The position numbers and the translations under genes were made by a program. Of a stretch of 64,000 nucleotides of DNA, positions 43,522 through 52,013 are shown piece by piece. Under the pieces are notes generated by a model. It did not search any database. It had not been told where the DNA came from and saw nothing but the letters and a program-made list of their open reading frames with translations. The DNA comes from Thermocatellispora tengchongensis (GTDB taxonomy: Bacteria > Actinomycetota > Actinomycetes > Streptosporangiales > Streptosporangiaceae). The stretch covers positions 62,001 through 126,000 of the forward strand of contig NZ_JACHGN010000014.1 in NCBI RefSeq assembly GCF_014202315.1, read 5' to 3'. Each line of letters opens with the position of its first letter. Position 1 is the first letter of the stretch.

Positions 43522-44352
43522 ATGCACATCTTCGGCCCGGTCATCGACGTACGCCCGCTGTTCCCACGCGAGCGGCAGGCCATGGTGGACCTGCTCCGCG
43601 CGCTGGCCCCCGCCGACTGGTCGCGGCCCACCGTCTGCCCCGGCTGGGACGTGCACGCGGTCGTCGGGCACGTGCTCAACGACTACATGCGGCGGATCTC
43701 CGGCGGGCGCGACGGCCACCGCGGGGCGATCTTCCGCGAGGACGAGACGCTGCCGGCGTACCTGGCGCGCACCAACGACGAGTTCGTCCGCGCGGCCCGT
43801 CAGCTCAGCCCCCGGCTGATGATCGAACTGCTGGACCACCTGGGACCGGAGCTGGACGCGCTGTGGGCCGGCCGCGACCTGAACGGCCCCGCCGGGCTGA
43901 ACGTCTCCTGGGCCGCGACCGACGTCCCCAGCCCGGCCTGGCTGGACATCGCCCGCGAGTACACCGAGTTCTGGGTCCACCAGCAGCAGGTGCGCGACGC
44001 CGTGGAGATGCCCGGCGCCGACACCCCCGACCTCATGGCCCCGGTCCTGGCCACCTTCGCCCGCGCCCTCCCGTACGCCCTGCGCGCCGAAGACCGCCCC
44101 GAGGGCACGGCGGTGGCCCTGGAGGCGACCGGCCCGGCGGGCGGCGAGTGGCACGCCGTCCGCCGGGAGGGCCGCTGGACCCTCGGCACGCCCGCCACCG
44201 AGCCCGCCGCCCGGGTCCGCATGGACCAGGACGCCTTCTGGCGTCTGGCCACCCGGGGCATCACGGTGGAGGCGGCGCGCGAGCACGCCGTCCTGACCGG
44301 CGACCCCGCCCTCACCGCCGCCGCGACGACGCTGCTCGCGGTGGTGGCGTAG
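43522..44352 (+). CDS. Maleylpyruvate isomerase family mycothiol-dependent enzyme (DinB fold)
   Basis: A 276-residue DinB/MDMPI_N protein. The four-helix core has LLRALAPADWSRPTVCPGWDVHAVVGHVLNDYMRR (first metal His) and IAREYTEFWVHQQQVRDAV (E and H), the usual Zn/Ni triad. In actinobacteria such proteins use mycothiol, for example in S-transfer or isomerisation. Start at 43522 after GGAG. Substrate unknown. It ends 1 bp from the convergent SDR gene. Confidence 0.88.
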   Translation: MHIFGPVIDVRPLFPRERQAMVDLLRALAPADWSRPTVCPGWDVHAVVGHVLNDYMRRISGGRDGHRGAIFREDETLPAYLARTNDEFVRAARQLSPRLMIELLDHLGPELDALWAGRDLNGPAGLNVSWAATDVPSPAWLDIAREYTEFWVHQQQVRDAVEMPGADTPDLMAPVLATFARALPYALRAEDRPEGTAVALEATGPAGGEWHAVRREGRWTLGTPATEPAARVRMDQDAFWRLATRGITVEAAREHAVLTGDPALTAAATTLLAVVA

Positions 44353-44353
44353 C

Positions 44354-45190
44354 TCAGCCGGGGAAGTCGCTGGACCTGGTCAGCTCGGCCCACTCCTCCG
44401 CCTCGGCGGTGCGTTCGGCCGCCGACTGGAGCGCCAGCCTCAGCGCGTCGGAGCCGAGCAGCAGCCGCCGCGGCGGCTCCTCGGCCTCGACGACCGCGAC
44501 GATCGCCCGCGCCGCACGTACCGGGTCGCCCTGCTCCTTGCCGACGTAGTCCGAACGCCGGCGCAACCAGACACCGACGGTCTGCTCGTACTCCTCCCGC
44601 ACGGGCGCCGGGGTCGTCCCCGCGCCGGCCATCCAGCCCGTTCGCAGGGCGCCGGGCTCGACGATGGTCACCTTGACCCCGAGCGGCGCGACCTCGTTGG
44701 CCACGACCTCCGAGAAGCCCTCCACCCCGAACTTGGCGGTCTGGTACGCGCTCAACCCCGGCGTGCCGCCCACCCGTCCGCCGATGGAGGAGATCTGCAC
44801 GATGTGCCCGGATCGCGCCTGCCGCATGACCGGCAGGGCCGCCCTGGTGACGTTGACGACGCCGAACAGGTTGAGCTCGATCTCGGCCCGGAACGCCTCC
44901 TCCGGGAAGTCCTCGGCTGCCGCGGACGTGGCGTAGCCGGCGTTGTTCACCACCACGTCCAGCGACCCGAACCGCGTCACCGCGTCCTCCACCACGCCCC
45001 GGACGGCCGCGGCGTCGGTGACATCGAGCGCGACCGCGAAGAGGCGGTCCCCGTACCGGTCGGCGAGGTCGTCGAGCGCGCCGGGGCGGCGCGAGGCCGC
45101 CATCACCCGATCGCCGCGGTCGAGCACGGCCTCGACGAGCGCGCGCCCGAGCCCGCTGGAACTACCGGTGATCAGCCAGGTCTTGCTCAT
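44354..45190 (-). CDS. SDR-family oxidoreductase
   Basis: A 278-residue classical short-chain dehydrogenase/reductase: TGSSSGLG cofactor motif near the N-terminus, NNAG, a catalytic Ser in VQISSIGG, and YQTAK. The sequence TWLITGSSSGLGRALVEAVLDRGDRVMAASRRPGAL, with Arg after the second strand, suggests NADPH. Start ATG 45190 with TAGGAGAA upstream. Divergent from a TetR regulator; an imperfect palindrome lies 21 bp upstream. Confidence 0.93.
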   Translation of the reverse strand: MSKTWLITGSSSGLGRALVEAVLDRGDRVMAASRRPGALDDLADRYGDRLFAVALDVTDAAAVRGVVEDAVTRFGSLDVVVNNAGYATSAAAEDFPEEAFRAEIELNLFGVVNVTRAALPVMRQARSGHIVQISSIGGRVGGTPGLSAYQTAKFGVEGFSEVVANEVAPLGVKVTIVEPGALRTGWMAGAGTTPAPVREEYEQTVGVWLRRRSDYVGKEQGDPVRAARAIVAVVEAEEPPRRLLLGSDALRLALQSAAERTAEAEEWAELTRSSDFPG

Positions 45191-45210
45191 TGCGTTCTCC
45201 TAGGTTCGAG

Positions 45211-45225
45211 TAACTGACACAGTAA
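45211..45225 (-). promoter_or_regulatory. Probable TetR operator TAACTGACACAGTAA
   Basis: TAACTG-ACA-CAGTAA is an inverted repeat with one mismatch between the halves, 21-35 bp upstream of the SDR start and in the gap shared with the divergent TetR gene. A further AGTAA word follows at 45233-45237. It fits repression of the SDR by the adjacent TetR. Confidence 0.55.
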
Positions 45226-45309
45226 CGTGGCAGTAAGAGTGTTTTATGCCTCACCAGTGAGGAGAAATCTCAGCGATCTGACACAGGCCACTACACTCAG
45301 GGGGTGATG

Positions 45310-45855
45310 ATGAGAGCCGATGCCGCCCGCAACCTCGACGCGGTCCTGCGGACGGGCGCCCGCCTGCTGGCGGAGGACCCGTCGGCCAGCATGGCCACCA
45401 TCGCCGCCGAGGCCGGGGTGGACCGGCGCACCGTCTACCGCCGCTTCCCCACCCGCGAGGCCCTGCTCACGGCCGTCTTCCAGGCCAAGCTCGACTCCGC
45501 CGAACGCGTCATGGACGAGGCCCGGCTGGAGGAGGCCCCGGTGGCGGTGGCGCTGCACCGGTACGTGGAGGGCATCGTCCCGGTCACCCGCCGGTGGCCG
45601 GTCGACACCCGCCGCATGATGCGCGCCGACCCGGCCGCGAGGCCCCGCATGGAGGAGCTGAGCGCCCGCCTGGACAGGTTCGTGCGGAGGATGATCGAGG
45701 AGGGTCCGCTGCGCACCGGCGTGCCCCTCACCTGGGCGCGCGCCACGCTCGACCACCTCATCGACACCGCCGCCCGTCAGACCCCCGCGCTCGACCCCCC
45801 GCAGGCCGCCGACCTGGTCGTGGACACCCTGCTCAACGGCCTGGGCAGGCGCTAG
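45310..45855 (+). CDS. TetR-family transcriptional regulator
   Basis: A 181-residue regulator. The N-terminal HTH is SMATIAAEAGVDRRTVYRRFPTREALLTAVF, and the rest is helical ligand-binding sequence (TetR_C_33-like LDHLIDTAARQ). Start taken at ATG 45310, five bases after AGGGGG; ATG 45307 and GTG 45304 are alternatives. It is divergent from the SDR gene, which it likely represses. It ends 44 bp before the methyltransferase start. Confidence 0.9.
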   Translation: MRADAARNLDAVLRTGARLLAEDPSASMATIAAEAGVDRRTVYRRFPTREALLTAVFQAKLDSAERVMDEARLEEAPVAVALHRYVEGIVPVTRRWPVDTRRMMRADPAARPRMEELSARLDRFVRRMIEEGPLRTGVPLTWARATLDHLIDTAARQTPALDPPQAADLVVDTLLNGLGRR

Positions 45856-45899
45856 AAAACCCGTGGTACGGGTGACGATCCCCGAGGTACCGTCCTGAC

Positions 45900-46646
45900 G
45901 TGGACGATCCCGACGGCTTCTTCGGCGAGCGGGTCGCGGCGACCTACGACGACTCCTCCGGCGAGATGTTCCAGCAGAGCGTCATCGACACCACGGCCGA
46001 TGTCCTGGCCGAACTCGCCGGCGGCGGCCGGGCCCTGGAGCTCGGCATCGGCACCGGCCGCATCGCGCTCCCCCTCGCCCGGCGCGGCGTGCCGGTGCAC
46101 GGCATCGACCTGTCCCGGGCGATGGTGGCCCGCCTGCGCGCCAAGCCCGGCGGCGAGGCGATCGGCGTCACGATCGGCGACTTCGCCACAACCAGGGTGG
46201 ACGGGACCTTCTCCCTGGCCTACCTGGTCTTCAACACGATCATGAACCTGACGACCCAGGACGCGCAGGTCGCCTGCTTCCGCAACGTCGCCGCCCACCT
46301 CGAACCCGGCGGCCGTTTCGTCATCGAGGTCGGCGTCCCCGAGCTGCGCAGGCTCCCGCCCGGCCAGAACATCGTCCCCTGGCGGGTGAGCCCCACGGGC
46401 TGGGCCTACGACGTGTACGACGTCGCCACCCAGGCCATGAGCTCCAACTACGTGGACGTCGTGGACGGCCGCGCCGAGTTCCGCTCGATCCCGTTCCGCT
46501 ACGTCTGGCCGGCCGAACTCGACCTGATGGCCCGGCTCGCCGGCCTCCACCTGACCGACCGCTGGGCCGACTGGACCCGCGCCCCCTTCACCGCCGACAG
46601 CGAGAGCCACGTCTCGATCTGGCGCAAGCCGCTGGAGGGGCTGTGA
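45900..46646 (+). CDS. Class I SAM-dependent methyltransferase
   Basis: A 248-residue methyltransferase: ALELGIGTGRIALPLARRG (motif I), VHGIDLSRAMVARL (motif II, acidic residue after strand 2), and LAYLVFNTIMNLTTQ at motif IV. It resembles small-molecule methyltransferases; the substrate is unknown. GTG start at 45900. Its stop overlaps the start of the HD-domain gene by 4 bp (GTGA), so the two are translationally coupled. Confidence 0.88.
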   Translation: MDDPDGFFGERVAATYDDSSGEMFQQSVIDTTADVLAELAGGGRALELGIGTGRIALPLARRGVPVHGIDLSRAMVARLRAKPGGEAIGVTIGDFATTRVDGTFSLAYLVFNTIMNLTTQDAQVACFRNVAAHLEPGGRFVIEVGVPELRRLPPGQNIVPWRVSPTGWAYDVYDVATQAMSSNYVDVVDGRAEFRSIPFRYVWPAELDLMARLAGLHLTDRWADWTRAPFTADSESHVSIWRKPLEGL

Positions 46647-47083
46647 CGTTCACTCTGGCCGACGCCTACCGGCTCGCCGAGCGCGCCCACGCCGGGCAGA
46701 CGGACAAGGCGGGCCGGCCGTACGTCCTGCACCCGCTCGCGGTGGCCGAGTCGCTGGCCGAGCACGGTGAGCAGGCGCAGATCGCGGGCATGCTGCACGA
46801 CGTCATCGAGGACACCCCGGTGACCGCCGACGACCTGCTGGCCGCCGGAGTCGAGCCGGACACCGTAGAGGCGGTGCTCGCCGTCACCCGCCGCGAGGGC
46901 GAGACCTACGCCGACTTCGTCCGCCGCGCGGCCTCCCACCCGATCGGCCGGCTCGTCAAGCGCGCCGACATCGCCCACAACACCGACCCGGAACGCCTCG
47001 CGGCGCTCGACCCGCGGCAGGCGGCGTCGCTCACCCGCAAATACGCCCAAGCGCTCGCCATCCTGGACGCCGCCCCGGGGTGA
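46643..47083 (+). CDS. Small HD-domain protein, Mesh1/SpoT-hydrolase-like
   Basis: A 146-residue protein with HAGQTDKAGRPYVLHPLAVAESL, then AGMLHDVIEDTPVTADDLL and LVKRADIAHNTDPERL. This is the H...HD...ED...D arrangement of the Rel/SpoT hydrolase domain and of stand-alone small alarmone hydrolases (Mesh1-type), so it may remove the 3' pyrophosphate from (p)ppGpp or a similar nucleotide. No synthetase, TGS or ACT part is present. The GTG start overlaps the methyltransferase stop. Confidence 0.82.
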   Translation: MTFTLADAYRLAERAHAGQTDKAGRPYVLHPLAVAESLAEHGEQAQIAGMLHDVIEDTPVTADDLLAAGVEPDTVEAVLAVTRREGETYADFVRRAASHPIGRLVKRADIAHNTDPERLAALDPRQAASLTRKYAQALAILDAAPG

Positions 47084-47116
47084 GCCGGGGGCGCGGCGCC
47101 CCTGCTGACGTAAGAA

Positions 47117-47144
47117 CCCCGCCAGTCCCGGAGGGATGGCGGGG
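47117..47144 (+). terminator. Strong hairpin after the HD-domain gene
   Basis: CCCCGCCA (47117-47124) pairs with TGGCGGGG (47137-47144), and inside it TCCC (47126-47129) pairs with GGGA (47133-47136). The result is an almost continuous stem of 12 pairs with a tiny loop, 34 bp after the stop codon. There is no T-tract. Confidence 0.75.
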
Positions 47145-47295
47145 ATGGTGAAGAAACAGCAGCGCAACGCCCAAGGGCGCACCATGGATACTACCCGTGG
47201 TCGCCAAGCTCCACAGGGTGAACGGGAGTAATCACGCCTCGATCTGCCTTCGCCGCCGGCGCGTCCAGAGGTCGTACACCGGTATCACCAGGGGC

Positions 47296-47326
47296 TTGAA
47301 CCCGCCGTTACGGGAGGTCCTAGCGT
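47296..47326 (+). promoter_or_regulatory. MerR-type promoter with 19-bp spacer and dyad
   Basis: TTGAAC (47296-47301) and TAGCGT (47321-47326) form a -35/-10 pair separated by 19 bp, the overlong spacer typical of MerR targets. The spacer is filled by the interrupted palindrome ACC-NN-CCGT-N-ACGG-NN-GGT (47300-47318). The predicted start of transcription is within a few bases of the ATG at 47334, so the message is probably leaderless. Confidence 0.8.
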
Positions 47327-47333
47327 TGCCGGC

Positions 47334-48107
47334 ATGACCGGGAAGAACGGCGCCGGACGCCGCTGGAGCATCGGCGAGCTGGCCCGCGCCAGCGGAGTGA
47401 CGGTGCGCGCTCTGCGCCACTACGACGAGATCGGCCTGGTACGGGCCGGCGAGCGCACCGCCTCCGGACACCGCCGCTACACCGCCGGGGACGTGCGGCG
47501 GCTGTATCGGGTCCGGGCGCTGAGGGCCCTGGGGCTGCCGCTGGAGGAAATCAGGGAGGCGCTGGCCACCCCGGCCGATGCTCTGGAGGCCATGCGCGCG
47601 CTTCTGGCCGCCCAGCTTCTGGAGCTGAACGGACAGGCCGAGCGTCTTCGGAGACTCACCGAGCAGGTCCGCGACCTGATGCAACGGCTCGACCAGGCGT
47701 CGTTGCCCGACCCGGAAGACTTCATGACGACCTTGGAGACGATGGCGATGCTGGACGGCTACTTCACCCCCGAGCAGCGCGAGGAGCTGGCCGGGCGCCG
47801 CGCCGAACTCGGCGCCGAGGCCGTGGAGCAGGCCAAAGCTCGTTTCGCCGGGCTGGTCGAGCAGCTCCTGCGCCACGTGCAGGACGGCACTCCCACCGAC
47901 GACCCGCAGGTGCAGGACCTTGTCCGGCGCTGGGACGAGCTGGGCGCCGCCTTCCACGGCGACGGGGACAGCGGCGAGCAGACCGCGGCGGCGGCCCGGC
48001 GAATGTGGCGGGAGCACAGCGAGGAACTCGGCGCCCGGCTGCCCTGGCCCGCCGAGAAGATGGCCGAGCTGGTCGCCTACCTGGAAAGCGCACGGGCCAC
48101 TCACTGA
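47334..48107 (+). CDS. MerR-family regulator with TipAS-like ligand domain
   Basis: A 257-residue regulator. The N-terminal MerR HTH is WSIGELARASGVTVRALRHYDEIGLVRAGERTASGHRRYTAGDVRRLYRVRALRALGLPLEEIREAL. After a coiled-coil linker the C-terminal part (about 140-250: YFTPEQREELAGRRAELGAEAVEQAKARFAGLV) is a TipAS-type globin-like domain that in TipA binds thiopeptides and other drugs. No target gene is adjacent; the promoter dyad upstream indicates autoactivation. Start at 47334. Confidence 0.9.
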   Translation: MTGKNGAGRRWSIGELARASGVTVRALRHYDEIGLVRAGERTASGHRRYTAGDVRRLYRVRALRALGLPLEEIREALATPADALEAMRALLAAQLLELNGQAERLRRLTEQVRDLMQRLDQASLPDPEDFMTTLETMAMLDGYFTPEQREELAGRRAELGAEAVEQAKARFAGLVEQLLRHVQDGTPTDDPQVQDLVRRWDELGAAFHGDGDSGEQTAAAARRMWREHSEELGARLPWPAEKMAELVAYLESARATH

Positions 48108-48530
48108 CATGGCCGACGCGTGCCAGTGACTCCTGGGCGGCGTCTATACGCCCGGCGTTGCCCCCCCCAGGACGCGCAGCCGGTGCGGCATGCGCGGAAA
48201 CCGGCACGGCGACGCGCCCATCGCGGATCGGCCGTGTCCGGCCGTGATCGTCTGGGGCTGGATGATCCCCCCGTTACGAGGCGCCCTGTCGGTGACACCT
48301 CCATCGAGCGGACGGCGGCCGAGCGGTACTGGCACGGCCACGCACCGTCCCGCACGTCCGCGCCTGCCTCGCCCACGGCGGGCCTGCGGGCACGCCCGGC
48401 CCGCGAGCCCGCACTTCCGCGCCTGCATCAGCCACGACGGGCCTGAGGGGCCCGCCCGGTAGGTCGGGGGGTGGCGGGTGGGTCGGCAGCCTTAAAAACC
48501 CATGCGCGGCCGCGTGAGGACACGCGGGTA
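48108..48530. other. Intergenic region between the MerR gene and dnaE2
   Basis: About 420 bp. It starts with a diverged copy of the dnaE2 3' end (48118-48160, next entry), then unassigned sequence, then two imperfect copies of a segment reading TCCGCGCCTGC followed by a GGGCCTG motif (about 48357 and 48416). No gene is supported; the open frames are Arg/Pro/Ala-rich. Confidence 0.6.
48118..48160 (-). repeat. Decayed duplicate of the dnaE2 3' end
   Basis: Compared without gaps with 48577-48619 inside dnaE2, 35 of 43 bases are identical. Translated in the dnaE2 frame it reads PGV-stop-TPPRSHWHAS where dnaE2 has PGVQTPPRKLWHAS, i.e. the Gln codon CAG became TAG. The two copies are 459 bp apart in the same orientation. 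Confidence 0.75.
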
Positions 48531-51500
48531 TCACGCCGAGCGGCGCGTCGGTCCTCCGCCGGAGCTGCCCGGGCTGGCGTGCCACAGCTTCCGGGGCGGC
48601 GTCTGTACGCCCGGCGCCGGCCCGACATCCGCGTACGGCGACAGCTTGAAGCCGTTGGCGTACTCGATCACCCTGCCGCCCACCGCCGAAGCGGGCGCGG
48701 GCTGCGAAGTCATGGCGGATCGCACGGCGTCCAGGCCCTCCTCCTGCCAGATCCGGTCCAGGTCCACCAGGTTCCAGCAGTCCACGGCGCGCAGGGAGAC
48801 CGCGCGGGCGCCGGTGCGGCGGACGACGCCGCGGGCCAGCAGCATCCAGGAGCCGAAGACCGTGGCGGCGCAGCGGGCCTGGACGGACTCGAAGAAGGTG
48901 AGGTCGATCGGGCCGGTCGCGTCGTCGAGGGTGGTGAAGATGACGCGCTGGCCGGAGCGTACGGCCGGGGTCTGGGTGGCGACCTTCACGCCGGCGACCA
49001 GGATCTCGGCGCCGTTGCGCTGGGTCAGCAGGTCGCGGGAGCGTACGACGCCGAGCGCGTCCAGCAGTTCGTCGTGGAAGGTGATCACGTGCCGGGTGAC
49101 GTCCATGCCGAGGATCTCCAGCTCGGCGGCGACCATCTCGGTCTCGGTCATCTCGGGCAGCTCGCCGGGGGTGATGTGCTCGGTGAAGCCGAGGGGCATC
49201 TGCACCGACAGCGCCTCGGCGGCGGCGGTGGAGGTGGTGCGGGAGGCGCGGGTGGACGGGCGTACGGTGACGCCGGCGGCGGAGGAGCGGTCCAGGGCGC
49301 CGACCTGGGCGACGAGATCGCGCCTGGTCGGCTCGCCGGGGCGCCAGCGGGGGCCGTGGCCGGGGGTCAGGCCGTGCAGCGCGTCGAAGCCGCCGACCTG
49401 GACGATGCGCTCGGCGACCGGGCGGGAGGGGCGGGCGCGGTCCCAGAAGTCGGACAGCGAGGTGTACGGCCGGCCGGCGACGATCCGGTCCACCTCGGCC
49501 TCGCTGATGCCCCTGATCGCGGAGAAGGGCACGCGCAGGCCGTAGCCGCGGCCGATGGTGTCCAGTCCTTCCTCGTCCGGCCCGAGGCCGGGGGACACCC
49601 GTTCCACCTGCCAGTGCCTGCCGGAGCGGTTGACGTCCAGCGGGAGGACGGAGACGCCGCACTGGCGGGCCTCCTCCAGGATCACGCGGGGCGGGTACAT
49701 GCCGGGCTCGTGGGTGAGCACCCCGGCGAAGAAGGCCGCCGCGTGGTGGCGTTTGAGCCAGGCCGACTGGTAGGTGGGCAGGGCGAAGGCGGCGGCGTGG
49801 GCCTTGCAGAAGCCGAACGCGCCGAAGGCGTCCAGGACCTGCCAGGAGCGCTCGACGGTCTCCCGGTCGTACTCGGGGCGCACCGCGCCCTCCCACCACG
49901 AGCGGACGCGCTCGCGGCCCTCGGGGGTGTCCAGGGTGCGGCGGATGGTCTCGGCGAAGGACAGGCCGCAGCCGGTCATCGCATCGACGATCCTGAGGAT
50001 CTGCTCGTGGAAGATGACCACGCCGTTGGTCTCGGCCAGGGCCTCGCGCAGGTCCTCGTGCGGGTACACGACCGGGCGGAAGCCGTGCCGCGACTCCAGG
50101 TAGGGGGTGACCATGTCGGAGTTGACCGGGCCGGGGCGGAACAGCGAGATGTCCACGATCAGGTCGTGCATCGTGCGCGGCTCCAGCTTGGCGACCAGCT
50201 CGCGCTGGCCGGGCGACTCGATCTGGAAGCAGCCGATCGTGCGGCCGGTGCGGATCATGTCGTACGTCGCCGCGTCGTCGTGGGGCACCGCGTCGAGCTC
50301 GATGTCCAGGCCGTCCACCCGCTTGATCTCCTGGAGGGTGTAGGCCATGGCCGACTGCATGCGCACGCCGAGCACGTCCAGCTTGAGCAGCCCGGCCTCC
50401 TCCACGTCGTCCTTGTCGAACTGCGACATGGGGAAGTCGAGCAGGCTGCGCTCGACCGGGGTGATGTCGCGCAGCGCGGAGTTGCCGACCAGGACGCCGC
50501 AGGGGTGCAGGGCGATGTGCCGGGGCAGGCCGTCGAGGCGTTCGGCGAGGCGGAAGACGGTTTCGAGCTGCCGGTCGCCGAGGCCGCTCTCGCGCAGCTC
50601 GGGCAGGTCGGACAGGGCGGCGCGGATCTGCTTGGCGCGGACGTGCGGGAACGCCTTGGCGATCACGTCGATCTCGTGCGGCGGCAGGCCCATGGCGGCG
50701 CCGACGTCGCGGATGGCGCTGCGCGCCCGGTAGGTCTCCATCATGGACACGCAGGCGACCCGCTCCTCGCCGTAGCGCTCGTAGATGGCGCGGTAGCAGT
50801 CGAGACGGCGGGCCGACTCCACGTCGATGTCGATGTCGGGCAGCCCGACGCGGCCCTCGGACAGGAAGCGCTCCATCAGCAGGCCGTGCTCGATCGGGTT
50901 CACCTCGCCGATGCCGATCAGGTAGTTGACCAGGCTGCCGGCGCCGGAGCCGCGGATCGCGCAGCGTACGCCCATGGCGCGGATCATGTCGGTGATGCCG
51001 GCGACCGCGATGAAGTAGCCGGACAGGCCCTTGGCCTCGATGATGTCCAGCTCGGCGGCGAGCCGGCCGCGCACGTCCCTGGAACGGTCCAGGCCGCGTC
51101 GGTACAGGCCGTCGGCGCAGCGGTTGCGCAGCAGCGGCACCGGGTCGCGGCCGATCTCGGGAAGGTGCAGCCGGGCGGGCTGGGCGCGCAGCGCGAGCAG
51201 CTCGCGCGGGTCGAACGCGCACCGCTCGGCCAGGTCGCGGGTGGAGGTGAGCAGGCGGGCGGCCCTGCGGGTGTCGCCGCCGCAAACCCGGGCGGCGACC
51301 TGGGCCATCTCCTTGGGGCTCTTGAGGTAGGCGTGGGAGGTGGTGTGCTCCAGATGGCGGGGGTGCAGCGGGACCAGCTTGCGGGCGGCGTCGAGCACGT
51401 CGCCGACCTGGTAGTCGGCCGGGTCGAGGTAGCGCACGGCGTTGGTGAGCACCGTACGCGCGCCGGCCGACTCGGCGAGCGCGAGCATGCGGGCGGCGGT

Positions 51501-52013
51501 GCCGCCCTCGCGGTAGCCGTACTGGTCGACCAGTTCGACCGCGAGGTGGGGCACGGCGGCGCGCCAGGCGAGCAGCAGGTCGCGGGCCTGCTCGTCGCGG
51601 CGGTCGGCGACGGCGCGGCCGACGTCGGAGCCGGGGCCGAGCAGCACGGCGAGCCCTTCGGCGTATCGGCCGACCAGCTCGCGGGTGACGGCGGGCTCGC
51701 CCCGCTCCCCCGCGTAGTGGGCGGCGGTGACCAGGCGGCACAGGCTCGCCCAGCCCTCGGCGTGGCCGCGGGCCAGCACGGTGACGCGGGTGCCGTCGGC
51801 GCAGGCGAGGTCGGCGCCGACGACCGGGCGCAGGCCGGCGTCCAGGCACGCCTGCGCGTGCTTGATCGCGCCGTAGACGCCGTCGCGGTCGGTCAGCGCG
51901 ATGATGTCCATGCCGTGCTCGGCGGCCCGCTCGACCAGCGCGGCCGGGAAGGCGGTGCCGTACCTGAGCGAGTACGCCGAGGCGACGTGCAGGTGGGCGA
52001 ACATCAGTCCCAC
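48531..52013 (-). CDS. dnaE2: Error-prone DNA polymerase DnaE2
   Basis: A 1160-residue C-family polymerase. The N-terminal PHP domain begins FAHLHVASAYSLRYG. The polymerase core carries the catalytic Asp pair in LPDIDIDV and the third Asp in LLKLDVLG, with SGAGSLVNYLIGI and FRPGPVNSD also diagnostic. The C-terminal OB domain is followed by a short tail WHASPGSSGGGPTRRSA. DnaE2 performs translesion synthesis in SOS-linked mutagenesis, normally together with ImuA' and ImuB, which are absent here. GTG start at 52013 overlaps the DUF6504 gene by 10 bp. A LexA-like box lies upstream of that gene, suggesting damage induction. Confidence 0.95.
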   Translation of the reverse strand: MGLMFAHLHVASAYSLRYGTAFPAALVERAAEHGMDIIALTDRDGVYGAIKHAQACLDAGLRPVVGADLACADGTRVTVLARGHAEGWASLCRLVTAAHYAGERGEPAVTRELVGRYAEGLAVLLGPGSDVGRAVADRRDEQARDLLLAWRAAVPHLAVELVDQYGYREGGTAARMLALAESAGARTVLTNAVRYLDPADYQVGDVLDAARKLVPLHPRHLEHTTSHAYLKSPKEMAQVAARVCGGDTRRAARLLTSTRDLAERCAFDPRELLALRAQPARLHLPEIGRDPVPLLRNRCADGLYRRGLDRSRDVRGRLAAELDIIEAKGLSGYFIAVAGITDMIRAMGVRCAIRGSGAGSLVNYLIGIGEVNPIEHGLLMERFLSEGRVGLPDIDIDVESARRLDCYRAIYERYGEERVACVSMMETYRARSAIRDVGAAMGLPPHEIDVIAKAFPHVRAKQIRAALSDLPELRESGLGDRQLETVFRLAERLDGLPRHIALHPCGVLVGNSALRDITPVERSLLDFPMSQFDKDDVEEAGLLKLDVLGVRMQSAMAYTLQEIKRVDGLDIELDAVPHDDAATYDMIRTGRTIGCFQIESPGQRELVAKLEPRTMHDLIVDISLFRPGPVNSDMVTPYLESRHGFRPVVYPHEDLREALAETNGVVIFHEQILRIVDAMTGCGLSFAETIRRTLDTPEGRERVRSWWEGAVRPEYDRETVERSWQVLDAFGAFGFCKAHAAAFALPTYQSAWLKRHHAAAFFAGVLTHEPGMYPPRVILEEARQCGVSVLPLDVNRSGRHWQVERVSPGLGPDEEGLDTIGRGYGLRVPFSAIRGISEAEVDRIVAGRPYTSLSDFWDRARPSRPVAERIVQVGGFDALHGLTPGHGPRWRPGEPTRRDLVAQVGALDRSSAAGVTVRPSTRASRTTSTAAAEALSVQMPLGFTEHITPGELPEMTETEMVAAELEILGMDVTRHVITFHDELLDALGVVRSRDLLTQRNGAEILVAGVKVATQTPAVRSGQRVIFTTLDDATGPIDLTFFESVQARCAATVFGSWMLLARGVVRRTGARAVSLRAVDCWNLVDLDRIWQEEGLDAVRSAMTSQPAPASAVGGRVIEYANGFKLSPYADVGPAPGVQTPPRKLWHASPGSSGGGPTRRSA

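Noticed and set aside
48161-48576. Insertion sequence between the two dnaE2-tail copies
   Set aside because: No transposase frame and no terminal inverted repeats are visible in the 416 bp; the repeats are too diverged (8 of 43 differ) to be a recent target-site duplication.
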